Assembly: GCA_913064725.1 (NCBI GenBank)
Contig: CAJYAI010000011.1
Coordinates: 1-55,381 of the forward strand
Reading direction: 5' to 3'
Length of the DNA: 55,381 bases
Origin: an uncultured Alteromonadaceae bacterium
GTDB taxonomy: Bacteria > Pseudomonadota > Gammaproteobacteria > Pseudomonadales > Halieaceae
Part shown: piece by piece, positions 43,246 through 51,761 of the stretch
How the letters are laid out: each line of letters opens with the position of its first letter
Numbering within the stretch: position 1 is the stretch's first letter
Notes under the pieces: model-generated
The model's input: the letters and a program-made list of their open reading frames with translations, nothing else
Told to the model about the DNA's origin: nothing
Database searches by the model: none
Translations under genes and position numbers: made by a program

Positions 43246-44220
43246 TTATCTCCGAGGAATGTCGATTCGTGAGCAGAACGCCATGCGCTCTTCCGGATCT
43301 GCTATCGACATCGCGTGCTGCACGAATTCAGTGTCGAGGTGTGGCGCTAATTGCTCTATGAACTCGTACATGAACCCTCTCAAGAAGGTGCCTCGTCTAA
43401 ACGCGATACACGACAAAAGAGGAGCAAAATAGTTGGGCGATCCTACTCGCGCTAAATCGTGGTCAAGTTCCCTCTCGTACGCCATCGTCGAGACTATACC
43501 TACGCCAAGCCCCTTTCGGACATAGGTTTTAATCACGTCGGCATCGGCTGCAGTGACTATATAGTTAGGCGTTAAGCCACGTGCTTTAAACCCTTCATCG
43601 ATTCGATATCGTCCCGTAAACCCCTCTGTATAGGTCACTATGGGGTAGCGAGCGACCTGCTCAAGCGTAGGCTCTGTGATCTTGGTGAGCGGATGCTCAT
43701 GCGGCACTAAAACACAGTGGCTCCACCTGAAAAAGGGTAGCGTGACTAGCGAAACGTACTGCTCTAAAGCCTCGGTTGCTATCGCGAAATCAACTGCCCC
43801 TTTTGCGGCCATTTCAGCTATCTGATGCGGGCTGCCTTGCCGTAATTCCAAAGATACATTGGGGTGGTTGGTTACAAAGTTGGCTATGGAGTCTGGGAGA
43901 ACATAGCGAGCTTGGCCGTGCGTTGTCGCCACTGACATACTGCCAGAGATATCATCGGAATAGTCCTGTGCGACGCGCCTGATTGACTCTGTTTTGCGCA
44001 GAATCTCACCAGCCATATCAATAATCGACTCGCCCGCTGGTGTGATATGCGTAAGGTGCTTGCCGCTTCGAGCGAACACCTCAACGCCTAGCTCAGATTC
44101 CAATAGGCGGATTTGCTTGCTAATTCCGGGCTGCGAAGTGAACAAGCTTTGCGCTGTCGCCGAGACGTTCAAATCATGATGGGCGACTTCCCAAATGTAT
44201 TTCAGCTGCTGCAGTTTCAC
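43246..44220 (-). CDS. cysB: CysB, LysR-type regulator of sulphur assimilation
   Basis: Transcription activator of cysteine synthesis and sulphate uptake genes, responding to N-acetylserine. At 324 residues it has exactly the E. coli length. It begins MKLQQLKYIWEVAHHDLNVSA, with the winged-helix TSQPGISKQIRLLESELGVEVF, and the inducer domain carries TTHGQARYVLP and TYTEGFTGRYRID, the CysB inducer-pocket blocks. It is not linked to cys genes here; it lies after a nucleotidase gene and 158 bp before the propionyl-CoA operon. Confidence 0.93.
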   Translation of the reverse strand: MKLQQLKYIWEVAHHDLNVSATAQSLFTSQPGISKQIRLLESELGVEVFARSGKHLTHITPAGESIIDMAGEILRKTESIRRVAQDYSDDISGSMSVATTHGQARYVLPDSIANFVTNHPNVSLELRQGSPHQIAEMAAKGAVDFAIATEALEQYVSLVTLPFFRWSHCVLVPHEHPLTKITEPTLEQVARYPIVTYTEGFTGRYRIDEGFKARGLTPNYIVTAADADVIKTYVRKGLGVGIVSTMAYERELDHDLARVGSPNYFAPLLSCIAFRRGTFLRGFMYEFIEQLAPHLDTEFVQHAMSIADPEERMAFCSRIDIPRR

Positions 44221-44282
44221 CTAGCACCTCGAGGAATTAAAAACGAGTTTTAAGATACTTTGGTACTAAGCAGCTGTACAGC

Positions 44283-45191
44283 CTAATCAGTTGGTTCGTT
44301 TGCGACGCCATGAGGCACATGACCAGTGGCGACATAACTTCCAGCCAACTCGCAATGTGTCTCCTGATCATCGAAGAAAACATCGGCATCGTAGGCCTTC
44401 AGGAATTCCACCTTAGGCAGTCCCCCTAAAAAGATAGATTCATCCAGACGGATATCCCAAGCCCGTAGTGTCCTAATGACCCGCTCATGCGCAGGCGCCG
44501 AGCGCGCGGTCACGAGTGCGGTGCGAATCAGTTGATCTTTTGCGGGAATAGACTGTTGCAGTAAGTGCAGTGCACTCAAAAAGCTTTTGAAGGGACCACC
44601 CATTAGCGGTTCCTTCCGTTGCGCCTGCTCGCTAGCTGTAAATGCGGCCAAGCCCTCTGACTTGTAAACCTTCTCTGCTTCGTCAGAAAACAAGACGGCG
44701 TCACCATCAAAAGCAAATCGGATAGTGGGTGTACTGGAGTGATTGAGTGGCTTTGAAACAAGTGTCGCAGCGGCCACGCCGTTCTCCAGTGCCTTTTTGA
44801 CGTCTCCCGGTTCTGATGACAAGAAGAGATGACATCCAAAGGCCTGAATGTAGCGCCATGGCGACTCACCGCCACAAAATGCGGCCCGCGTTATCGACAA
44901 ATCGTAGTGTTCAATGGAATTAAAAATGCGCAGGCCGGTATCAGCCGAATTTCTGGACAGCAACACGATTTCCACGCCAAAGGGCTCGGACACAATGTCG
45001 TTGAGCGCAAGCAGCTTTTTGGCGAGGGCGAAGGCCTGCCCTCGCTCCAAGGGCGTATCCTCGTGCTCTATCTGATAAGCCGAATAGGCTTCAAGCCCCT
45101 GCTCTTCAAAGACTAAATGCTCCTCGTCTAGGTTAAACAGCGCCCTCGACGATATGGCGATAACAAGTTTTTCTAACGCGGCCTCGGCCAT
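44283..45191 (-). CDS. cN-I-type 5'-nucleotidase
   Basis: A 302-residue protein of the 5-nucleotidase family related to vertebrate cytosolic nucleotidase I, which dephosphorylates nucleoside monophosphates. Recognisable blocks are LVIAISSRALFNLDEEHLVF (N-terminus, with the HAD-type LD position), VLLSRNSADTGLRIFNSI, FAFDGDAVLFSDEAEKVY, LVTARSAPAHERVIRTLRAW and FLGGLPKVEFLKAYDADVFFDD. It is a HAD-fold enzyme, cytosolic, with no signal peptide. The specific substrate is unknown. It follows the AGCS transporter by 26 bp on the same strand. Confidence 0.85.
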   Translation of the reverse strand: MAEAALEKLVIAISSRALFNLDEEHLVFEEQGLEAYSAYQIEHEDTPLERGQAFALAKKLLALNDIVSEPFGVEIVLLSRNSADTGLRIFNSIEHYDLSITRAAFCGGESPWRYIQAFGCHLFLSSEPGDVKKALENGVAAATLVSKPLNHSSTPTIRFAFDGDAVLFSDEAEKVYKSEGLAAFTASEQAQRKEPLMGGPFKSFLSALHLLQQSIPAKDQLIRTALVTARSAPAHERVIRTLRAWDIRLDESIFLGGLPKVEFLKAYDADVFFDDQETHCELAGSYVATGHVPHGVANEPTD

Positions 45192-45217
45192 AAGATTTAC
45201 CCACTAACCGTAGCGCA

Positions 45218-46582
45218 TCACTCGATAACGGCACTGCCGTCTGGCTTTCGCGCAAAATACTCTTTGGTGACAGCAAAGACGACTGGGGACAACAATAGCA
45301 GGCCTATCAGATTCGGGATTGCCATGAACGCGTTTAGCGTATCAGCAACAAGCCATATTAGCCCGAGATCGGCACCAGCTCCGACAGGAATCGCCAAAAC
45401 CCACAGGACTCGAAACGGCATAATGCCACTAGTACCGACTAAGTAAACGACACAGCGTTCACCATAAAATGCCCATCCCATCATAGTAGTGGTCGCAAAC
45501 ACGACCACGCCAATCGTGACTACCCACTCGCCACCCGGCAGTGCCGAGCCAAATGCCATCGACGTCAAGCTCGCACCCGATACCCCTGAGTCTAAAACAC
45601 CTGTTAAGACGATAACCAAGCCCGTCATTGTGCAAACGATTAGCGTATCGATCATGGTGCCCAACATGGCAATGAGACCCTGCTCGACAGGCTCATTTGT
45701 CTTAGCCGCAGCGTGTGCGATCGGGGCGCTGCCCAAGCCAGCCTCATTTGAAAAAATACCGCGTGCAACACCGAAGCGAATAGCAGCCCATACGGTTGCC
45801 CCTGCAAATCCGCCTACTGCGGACGCACCGTTGAACGCGGCATCTATGATGATACCAAAGGCCGCGGGAACCTCGCTCGCGTTCATGAGAATGACGATTA
45901 GACTCATTACAATGTATGAAATGGCCATGGTAGGAACAACAGCACCGGCAGTATCGGCGATGCGCTTAATACCGCCCAACACTACAGCGCCTACGACCAC
46001 CATTAGAACAACGCCTGTCAACCACCAGGGCACGCCGGCATTGTCGGTGAGGACTTGCGCCACTGAATTTGATTGGACCGTGTTCGCTAAGCCAAATCCT
46101 GCAGTCGCACCGAACAAGGCAAAGGCAAACGCCAAGGCCGTTGCGAAGGCACCATACCGCTGACCGAGTCCGTTGCGAATGTAATACATCGGGCCACCGG
46201 AGTACCCACCCTTGTCGTCCTGCTCGCGATACCGCACAGCAAGGACCCCCTCAGCATACTTTGTAGCCATGCCAAACAGCGCCGTTATCCACATCCAAAA
46301 CAAGGCGCCTGGCCCACCGAGGGTAATAGCCGTAGCGACACCCGCAATGTTACCTGTGCCGATGGTGGCTGATAGCGAGGTCATCAGCGCCTTGAATGGC
46401 GCGATATCGCCCTCCCCTCGTCCAGAGACACCCGAGAAGAGAAGCGACACGGCGCGGGGAACACGCCGCAAGGTCATAAAGCCCAGTCCAAGTGTGAGGT
46501 AAATGCCGGTACCCAATAGTAATATGAGCATGGGTAAACCCCACGCCAGCGCATTGATGTCTTGAATGAGTGTTTCGAGCAT
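45218..46582 (-). CDS. AGCS-family sodium:alanine/glycine symporter
   Basis: Inner-membrane transporter of 454 residues with about ten or eleven hydrophobic spans, importing alanine or glycine with Na+. Family blocks: TGIYLTLGLGFMTLRR, TSLSATIGTGNIAGVATAI, GGPGALFWMWITALFGMATKYAE, GGYSGGPMYYI and FSNEAGLGSAPIAHAAAKT (the conserved amino-acid-binding segment). The ATG at 46582 lies 37 bp after the desulfhydrase-like gene. The pairing with a PLP enzyme acting on small amino acids suggests a shared amino-acid use role, which is inference. Confidence 0.93.
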   Translation of the reverse strand: MLETLIQDINALAWGLPMLILLLGTGIYLTLGLGFMTLRRVPRAVSLLFSGVSGRGEGDIAPFKALMTSLSATIGTGNIAGVATAITLGGPGALFWMWITALFGMATKYAEGVLAVRYREQDDKGGYSGGPMYYIRNGLGQRYGAFATALAFAFALFGATAGFGLANTVQSNSVAQVLTDNAGVPWWLTGVVLMVVVGAVVLGGIKRIADTAGAVVPTMAISYIVMSLIVILMNASEVPAAFGIIIDAAFNGASAVGGFAGATVWAAIRFGVARGIFSNEAGLGSAPIAHAAAKTNEPVEQGLIAMLGTMIDTLIVCTMTGLVIVLTGVLDSGVSGASLTSMAFGSALPGGEWVVTIGVVVFATTTMMGWAFYGERCVVYLVGTSGIMPFRVLWVLAIPVGAGADLGLIWLVADTLNAFMAIPNLIGLLLLSPVVFAVTKEYFARKPDGSAVIE

Positions 46583-46619
46583 TGTTTTACCTCATAGCCA
46601 GAGCGCTTCGATTGCGGTG

Positions 46620-47639
46620 TTACTCACTATCCAGCGCAGCTTTTACTGCAGACGCATGAGGGAAGATACCGAACACGCCACCCGTATGCACAAAAATTAT
46701 ATCGCTCGCATCAGACCTGAAGGTTCCCGCCTCTAGATCTGCTATCAACCCGTGAAAGGCCTTTCCCGTATAAACGGGATCAAGTGCGATGCCCTCCAGG
46801 GCAGCGAGTTCGGTTAAGGTGTCAAACACCTCTGACCCAGCCCGCCCGTATCCCGGCCCGATATAGCTGTCGACAGTCTGGGTCTTTATGGGTTTAGTGG
46901 GTAGATCAGATCGCTTGGCACGTAAATTATCCCAATCTTGCTGCGCCTTCTCATTGAAATAGGCTTCATCGTCGCAAACCGCATAACTAATGACATCAGC
47001 AGGTACGTCGTGTAGTAAAACGCCGGCGTTGAGTCCGGCTTGTGTGCCACCGGAGCCGGTCGCATGAACGATAGCCGTACGTTGCAGGTCACAGCGCGCC
47101 ATATCGACAGCTAATTCCTCAACCGCAGAAATATACCCCCAAATCCCGGTCTCATCACTGCCACCGATCGGGATCGTAAGGGCCTTCTCACCCCTAGATG
47201 CCCAGCGAGCCTCGGCCGAGACCAAGTGGGTGGTCATTTCATCCCCAGTTGTGGCCTTGGATACATAGGTAATGTCGGCATTGAGCATCTTACTTAGTAA
47301 ATAATTCCCGCTCAGCTCCTGCTCTTCACCGCGCAAAATCAACTCGCACCTAAGTCCTAACTGCGCAGCTACCGCTGCAGTCGCCCTACAATGATTGCTT
47401 TGCAACGCACCGGCTGTCACTAATACTGAATAACCAGCATCTAAAGCTTCAGCCGCGATAAACTCAAGTTTCCGCACTTTATTACCGGTCAATAATGAGC
47501 CAGTAAGATCATCGCGTTTACACCAGATGCGCCGACCTCGTCCCCACCTAGCACTCGCGCGGGTTAACAGGTGAAACGGCGAGGGTAAAACCGCCAGCAA
47601 CTCGCGCCGTGGGTAGTCGATAATCGCTCTATGCCCCAA
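46620..47639 (-). CDS. D-cysteine desulfhydrase-like PLP enzyme (ACC deaminase family)
   Basis: A fold-type II PLP enzyme of 339 residues. The PLP lysine segment is LTGNKVRKLEFI, followed by the serine/asparagine block TAGALQSNHCRATAAVAA. IVHATGSGGTQAGLNAG binds phosphate, and the C-terminal block is FVHTGGVFGIFPHA. These separate D-cysteine desulfhydrase and ACC deaminase from cysteine synthase. The start must lie before YPRRELL, which aligns with the usual FPRRPLAHLPTP start. That leaves a TTG at 47639 inside the yajC coding sequence (11-bp overlap). Substrate (D-cysteine, ACC, L-cysteate or another) is not settled by motif. Confidence 0.85.
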   Translation of the reverse strand: MGHRAIIDYPRRELLAVLPSPFHLLTRASARWGRGRRIWCKRDDLTGSLLTGNKVRKLEFIAAEALDAGYSVLVTAGALQSNHCRATAAVAAQLGLRCELILRGEEQELSGNYLLSKMLNADITYVSKATTGDEMTTHLVSAEARWASRGEKALTIPIGGSDETGIWGYISAVEELAVDMARCDLQRTAIVHATGSGGTQAGLNAGVLLHDVPADVISYAVCDDEAYFNEKAQQDWDNLRAKRSDLPTKPIKTQTVDSYIGPGYGRAGSEVFDTLTELAALEGIALDPVYTGKAFHGLIADLEAGTFRSDASDIIFVHTGGVFGIFPHASAVKAALDSE

Positions 47640-47961
47640 GGTTTTTGAGTGTGCCTTTCGGCAGGGTGGCGGTCACATGTGTACGCTGAAATTTCATATC
47701 AACTTTGTCAGAAACGTTGATGACCACGTAGAGATCGGATAGCTGCACTATTTTACCCATAAGACCCGAACTCATCAGAACCTCATCGCCCTTACCTAGG
47801 GAGCTCACAAGCTCGGCGTGCTCTTTTTGGCGTTTGCGCTGTGGTCTGATGGTCGTAAAGTACATGAACACCAAAAGGCCCACCATCATGACAGGTAAAA
47901 ACCATTCTCCGCCTGCCGGTGGTGGATTTGCGCCTTGCGCATGAGCCTGACTAATAAACAT
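47629..47961 (-). CDS. yajC: YajC, Sec translocon accessory protein
   Basis: Single-span inner-membrane protein of 110 residues that associates with SecDF-YidC. Its N-terminal MFISQAHAQGANPPPAG, one span (about 22-38, FLPVMMVGLLVFMYFTT) followed by IRPQRKRQKEH, and the cytosolic DEVLMSSGLMGKI domain are typical. Normally it lies between tgt and secD. Here it stands between xthA and a PLP enzyme, with no secD or secF. It could be a relocated or second copy. Confidence 0.93.
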   Translation of the reverse strand: MFISQAHAQGANPPPAGGEWFLPVMMVGLLVFMYFTTIRPQRKRQKEHAELVSSLGKGDEVLMSSGLMGKIVQLSDLYVVINVSDKVDMKFQRTHVTATLPKGTLKNLGA

Positions 47962-48006
47962 AATTAAATCCTAATAAAATCAATAATTAACGGTGTAAAA
48001 AATAAG

Positions 48007-48777
48007 CTAGATATTAAAATCGATAATCACCGGCGCGTGATCAGAAAATCGTTGGTCTGTGTAAATAGAAAAATCTTCGCCACAACCGGAGAGGCCGGGT
48101 GATACCAACATGTAATCCAAACGCCACCCCGTATTGTTCGCCCAAGCCTGACCGCGGTTAGACCACCACGTATACAGATCAGGTTCAGACGTCATTTGTC
48201 TGAACACATCCACCCAACCCTGATTCTCATACAAATCCGTCAACCACTCTCGCTCATAAGGCATAAACCCGGAGTTTTTTTGGTTGCTGCGCCAATTCTT
48301 TATGTCGATATTCTGATGGCAGGTATTCCAATCCGCGCAGATTATAAACTCTCGGTCTTCCTCTAACAGTGCCTGCATGTGGGGTGTAAAGCGATCCATG
48401 AATACATCTTTCCGCCCTTGCGCAGCATCGTTGCTAGAACCTGACGGCACATAGAGCGAGATAACAGTGAAACCGTCGAAATCCGCTCGCAGATAACGCC
48501 CCTCTGAATCAACGGGCTCCCAACCAACCCGTGTCTCAATTGCCGTCGGTGCTCGCTTTGCGTAGAGCGCGGTCCCGCTGTAGCCCTTGCGCTCCGCATC
48601 GTTGTAAAAGCAGTGATATCCCTCGGGCCTAAAAACAGGATCGACCAATTGATGTTCCTGAGCCTTGGTTTCCTGAATACAAACGACGTCGGCGTCTTGT
48701 TCAGCTAACCAATCAAAAAAGCCTTTGCGTTGTGCAGCACGAATTCCATTGGTGTTACACGTTATGACTCTCAGCAT
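48007..48777 (-). CDS. xthA: exodeoxyribonuclease III family (AP endonuclease)
   Basis: EEP-fold nuclease for base excision repair: AP-site incision and 3' trimming. The 256 residues have the catalytic set intact: N in CNTNGIRAA, E in CIQETKA, the D-N pair in ADWNTCHQ, D in GWRLDYML, and the D-H pair in FSDHAPV. Overall length and blocks (DIKNWRSNQKNSGFMPYERE) resemble the pseudomonad group that also contains Crc, but Crc has lost the catalytic residues, so this is probably an enzyme. The ATG at 48777 follows a TTG in frame, with AAGGA upstream. It lies 4 bp after the yfcG-like gene. Confidence 0.92.
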   Translation of the reverse strand: MLRVITCNTNGIRAAQRKGFFDWLAEQDADVVCIQETKAQEHQLVDPVFRPEGYHCFYNDAERKGYSGTALYAKRAPTAIETRVGWEPVDSEGRYLRADFDGFTVISLYVPSGSSNDAAQGRKDVFMDRFTPHMQALLEEDREFIICADWNTCHQNIDIKNWRSNQKNSGFMPYEREWLTDLYENQGWVDVFRQMTSEPDLYTWWSNRGQAWANNTGWRLDYMLVSPGLSGCGEDFSIYTDQRFSDHAPVIIDFNI

Positions 48778-48781
48778 CAAA

Positions 48782-49483
48782 TCAGTCCTTTTTGATACCT
48801 TGAACCATCGTCTGAGCGCCCTTAATAAACGCTTTGGTTTCCTCGGAGTTTTCTTTGCCGTCTCGCAGCAAGCGCATATCGACCGGAACGGTGAGTCCCT
48901 TTTCAGCCGCAGGTCGTCCCTTGATAGCGACGTGCCAGCGCTGGAGGTTTTCTAGGCCCTCAATATCCACACCACTCCAACGATGCGTACGGACCCACGC
49001 CCAATTAGCCATGTCAGCGATACTGTAGTCGCCCGCTAAATACTCCGTCTTGCCCAGTTGTATGTCTAAGACCTCAAACAACCGGCGACCCTCGCTTTGA
49101 TAACGGTCAATCGCAGGCTGTATTTTCTCGGGGAAATAACGAAAGAACACGTTAGCCTGACCCATCATAGGACCAATACCCCCCATCTGGAACATCAACC
49201 ACTGAAGGACACGTGACCGTCCTATTGTATCCGTGGGTAAGAATTTCCCTGACTTTTCTGCGAGGTGAATCATGATGGCGCCTGATTCAAAGATTGAGAG
49301 ATCGTGGTCTCGATCGTAAATAGCGGGAATCCGACCGTTAGGGGAGTGCGTCAAAAACGGTTCTTGTTTTTGCTCACCGGATCTAAGATCAATCGTATGA
49401 ACTTCATAGTCTAGGGCCATTTCTTCAAGCGCGATGGAAACCTTGTGACCGTTGGGTGTGGGTGACGTATATAGGTCGATCAT
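48782..49483 (-). CDS. yfcG: YfcG/YghU-like glutathione S-transferase, disulfide-bond oxidoreductase
   Basis: A 233-residue GST-fold protein. The N-terminal [21 protein letters not shown], then [13 protein letters not shown] and [20 protein letters not shown], match the E. coli YfcG group, which uses two glutathiones to reduce disulfides and has peroxidase activity. Further blocks are [13 protein letters not shown] and [12 protein letters not shown]. Its ATG overlaps the bcp TGA (ATGA), so the two genes are translated together. A functional link with the one-Cys Bcp upstream is likely but inferred. Confidence 0.9.
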   Translation of the reverse strand: MIDLYTSPTPNGHKVSIALEEMALDYEVHTIDLRSGEQKQEPFLTHSPNGRIPAIYDRDHDLSIFESGAIMIHLAEKSGKFLPTDTIGRSRVLQWLMFQMGGIGPMMGQANVFFRYFPEKIQPAIDRYQSEGRRLFEVLDIQLGKTEYLAGDYSIADMANWAWVRTHRWSGVDIEGLENLQRWHVAIKGRPAAEKGLTVPVDMRLLRDGKENSEETKAFIKGAQTMVQGIKKD

Positions 49484-49956
49484 AATCCCAGCTCCAAAAT
49501 CGTACTCAACACCACTTCATGATGGTCTTTGGTTTTAAACTTATTCAGAATCTCGCGGAGATTACCCTCCTTGTCGACCAGGTAGCTGGTTCTAAGGATG
49601 CCGTCAAACTCGCGACCCATAAACTTCTTGGGTCCCCAAGCGCCATAGGCGTCGGCAACCGCGTGGTCTTCATCACTGAGGAGTTGGAAGTTAAGTGAGT
49701 CGCGCTCTACAAACTTCGCTAAACGCTTTACCGGATCGGGGCTGATGCCAAAAACGACGACATCATGCACAGCCAGTTGGTCAGCAATATCCCGCAAACC
49801 TTGGGCCTGAACTGTACAGCCCGGAGTCATTGCTTTTGGGTAGAAGTAGACGAGTACGTTTTTCTTTCCCTTGTAATCTAACAGACGGACTTCAGTCCCC
49901 GTATGATCGAGCAACGTAAACCCGGGTGCTGGCATATGTGTTGTTGGAAGTGGCAT
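49480..49956 (-). CDS. bcp: Bcp/PrxQ-type peroxiredoxin lacking the resolving cysteine
   Basis: Thiol peroxidase of 158 residues that reduces H2O2 and organic peroxides. The peroxidatic C47 is in [12 protein letters not shown]. In E. coli Bcp the resolving cysteine lies five residues on (CTVQACGLRD); here the sequence is [10 protein letters not shown], so the position is Gln and there is no other cysteine in the protein. It should therefore work as a one-Cys enzyme needing an outside thiol. The open frame reaches 45 codons further upstream, but the ATG at 49956 follows a perfect AAGGAGG. It is translationally coupled to the YfcG-like gene. Confidence 0.93.
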   Translation of the reverse strand: MPLPTTHMPAPGFTLLDHTGTEVRLLDYKGKKNVLVYFYPKAMTPGCTVQAQGLRDIADQLAVHDVVVFGISPDPVKRLAKFVERDSLNFQLLSDEDHAVADAYGAWGPKKFMGREFDGILRTSYLVDKEGNLREILNKFKTKDHHEVVLSTILELGL

Positions 49957-50017
49957 ATACGCCTCCTTACTAATTGACTGGTGAGTGTATTGGGTCGACG
50001 TATCGACATCCAGCCTG

Positions 50018-50566
50018 TTATCCAGCGCGACGCTTTTGGTAGCGAATTGTGCTGTTTCTGACGGGATAGTCCTGAGTCCTGCGATCTTCAAAGAACTCTC
50101 TCAACATCTCAATAACCACGGGGAAGGCGAGCTCGTCCCATGGGATTTCATTTTCACTGTAAAGCCTAGTCTCCAGGCTTTCGGAACCGGCGCCAAACTT
50201 TTCATCGAGCACATCACAGCGATAAAATACGTAGACCTGGCTGATGTGAGGCACATCGAAGATACGATAGAGCGCCATATTAACAGCACGTGCCTCAGCC
50301 TCTTCCCACGTCTCGCGCGCTGCGCCTTCCTCGGTTGTCTCGCGGTTCTCCATAAATCCAGCAGGTAACGTCCACTTGCCGTAACGTGGTTCAATCGCGC
50401 GTTTGCACAACAGCACTTTGTCGCCAATTGTGGGAATACAGCCCACGATCACCTTTGGATTGACGTAGAAAATTTCGTTGCAGGCTGGACAGACGTCTCG
50501 TTCACGATCTTCACCTTCCGGAATCTCGCGCACCGTCTCGCTGGCGCACTTAGAGCAGTACTTCAT
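50018..50566 (-). CDS. zinc-ribbon Nudix hydrolase
   Basis: A 182-residue Nudix protein with an N-terminal zinc ribbon: C4-x2-C7 and C26-x2-C29. The Nudix box is GFMENRETTEEGAARETWEEAEA, where the usual Gly after EE-x is Glu; this is common in this group. The typical block KRAIEPRYGKWTLPAG precedes it. Substrates in relatives are ADP-ribose, FAD or similar dinucleotides; I cannot choose. It overlaps moaE by 4 bp at its start, so it is translated with the moa genes. Confidence 0.88.
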   Translation of the reverse strand: MKYCSKCASETVREIPEGEDRERDVCPACNEIFYVNPKVIVGCIPTIGDKVLLCKRAIEPRYGKWTLPAGFMENRETTEEGAARETWEEAEARAVNMALYRIFDVPHISQVYVFYRCDVLDEKFGAGSESLETRLYSENEIPWDELAFPVVIEMLREFFEDRRTQDYPVRNSTIRYQKRRAG

Positions 50567-51036
50567 GGCGTTTTATCCTCTTCCACCCAGCGATTGCGGC
50601 GATTCTCATCAGCTAATTTTGCCGAGACCCAAGTGGCTTTAGCACCATCGTGCTCTTGCTTCCAAAACGGCGCATCAGTCTTGAGTGCGTCCATAATAAA
50701 CTCGCATGCACTGAACGCTTCGGCGCGGTGATCGGCGCTGGTAGCAACGAATACAATCGGCTCTTTTGCCGTTAACGTCCCAAACCGATGGACAATATGC
50801 CACGCTTTGAGCTCAAATCGTGAGGCCGCGCCCTCCCCTAAGCTGGTCAGTACTTTACCAGCCATCTCGACGTAGCACTCTAGAAACAATGCCTGAACTC
50901 GACTCGTTTCGTTAAAATCACGAACAAAGCCGGTGAAGGTAGCCACTGCGGCGTCGGGATGAGAGCGAAAGAACTCGGTTGCAAGGGCACCCGGATCGAT
51001 CGCGTTGGCGGTCACTATGACGGGCAAGTTAACCAC
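50563..51036 (-). CDS. moaE: molybdopterin synthase catalytic subunit MoaE
   Basis: Large subunit of molybdopterin synthase, which inserts two sulphurs into cPMP. The 157 residues include FTGFVRDFNETSRVQALFLECY, VHRFGTLTAKEPIVFVATSADHRAEAF, and the catalytic lysine block LKTDAPFWKQE. The start is a GTG at 51036 that overlaps moaD by 8 bp. It works with MoaD, whose thiocarboxylated tail enters its active site. Confidence 0.96.
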   Translation of the reverse strand: MVNLPVIVTANAIDPGALATEFFRSHPDAAVATFTGFVRDFNETSRVQALFLECYVEMAGKVLTSLGEGAASRFELKAWHIVHRFGTLTAKEPIVFVATSADHRAEAFSACEFIMDALKTDAPFWKQEHDGAKATWVSAKLADENRRNRWVEEDKTP

Positions 51037-51283
51037 CTGTCATAGGCGGAAAGAAAGCCACCTCGTCAGTGTTTTTCAGCAACTGATCTTCAAATACCAC
51101 GCGTTGATTAACCGCTTGGATAAGGTTTGGATGCGACAACGCCTCGCGCCACTGCTCTCCCCTCTGACCAAGATGGGTCTTAAGCTGTGCTACTGTCCTG
51201 AGTTCGTCTGACAAAGTAATGGTGGTCTGCTCCTCGCCGACAGCTTCTCGTATGAGTGAAAAAAACTTAACGGTAACTGTCAT
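51029..51283 (-). CDS. moaD: molybdopterin synthase sulphur carrier MoaD
   Basis: Ubiquitin-like sulphur carrier of 84 residues ending in the functional PPMTGG tail whose terminal glycine is adenylated by MoeB and thiocarboxylated. The N-terminus [16 protein letters not shown] is canonical. The frame is open 30 codons upstream inside moaC; the ATG at 51283 is chosen by family length. It overlaps moaC by 17 bp and moaE by 8 bp. Confidence 0.95.
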   Translation of the reverse strand: MTVTVKFFSLIREAVGEEQTTITLSDELRTVAQLKTHLGQRGEQWREALSHPNLIQAVNQRVVFEDQLLKNTDEVAFFPPMTGG

Positions 51284-51761
51284 TGTGCCATTCACCCGAC
51301 CGACCACCTCTTTTTTCAAGGAGTGTCGTCTCCTCAATAACCATTTCTCGGTCAATTCCCTTGGCCATATCATAAAGGGTTAACGCGGCGACCGAGGCTC
51401 CGGTTAACGCTTCCATTTCGACCCCTGTTTGCCCGCTCACTTTACAGGTAACGACAATCACAATGCCGGGGACTGAGCGATCCACGGTCAACTCGACTGC
51501 AACACTGGTAATGGGCAAGGGGTGACACAGCGGGATGAGGTCGCTGGTTTTCTTGGCAGCCTGAATAGCTGCAATCCGAGCGGTGGCCAGGGCATCCCCT
51601 TTTTTTAATTCCGACGATTCAATGGCATCCAGTGTGGCCGGTTTCATCCGAATCGTCGATCGAGCTACCGCTACCCGTTCGGTTACGTCTTTGCCACCAA
51701 CGTCTACCATGTGAGCTGCACCACGCCGATTGAGGTGGGTTAATGGCTGCTCGCTGCTCAT
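51267..51761 (-). CDS. moaC: cyclic pyranopterin monophosphate synthase MoaC
   Basis: Converts the MoaA product (3',8-cyclo-GTP) to cPMP in molybdenum cofactor synthesis. The 164 residues have [17 protein letters not shown], the [12 protein letters not shown] active-site block and [20 protein letters not shown]. The start is the ATG at 51761; the frame continues 11 codons further up. Order is moaC-moaD-moaE. moaA and moaB are not in this window. Confidence 0.96.
   Translation of the reverse strand: MSSEQPLTHLNRRGAAHMVDVGGKDVTERVAVARSTIRMKPATLDAIESSELKKGDALATARIAAIQAAKKTSDLIPLCHPLPITSVAVELTVDRSVPGIVIVVTCKVSGQTGVEMEALTGASVAALTLYDMAKGIDREMVIEETTLLEKRGGRSGEWHNDSYR

Noticed and set aside
45489-46163. 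224-codon plus-strand open frame opposite the AGCS transporter
   Set aside because: Its translation is rich in Thr, Pro and Ala repeats typical of the shadow of a membrane-protein gene. The minus-strand AGCS protein is unmistakable.
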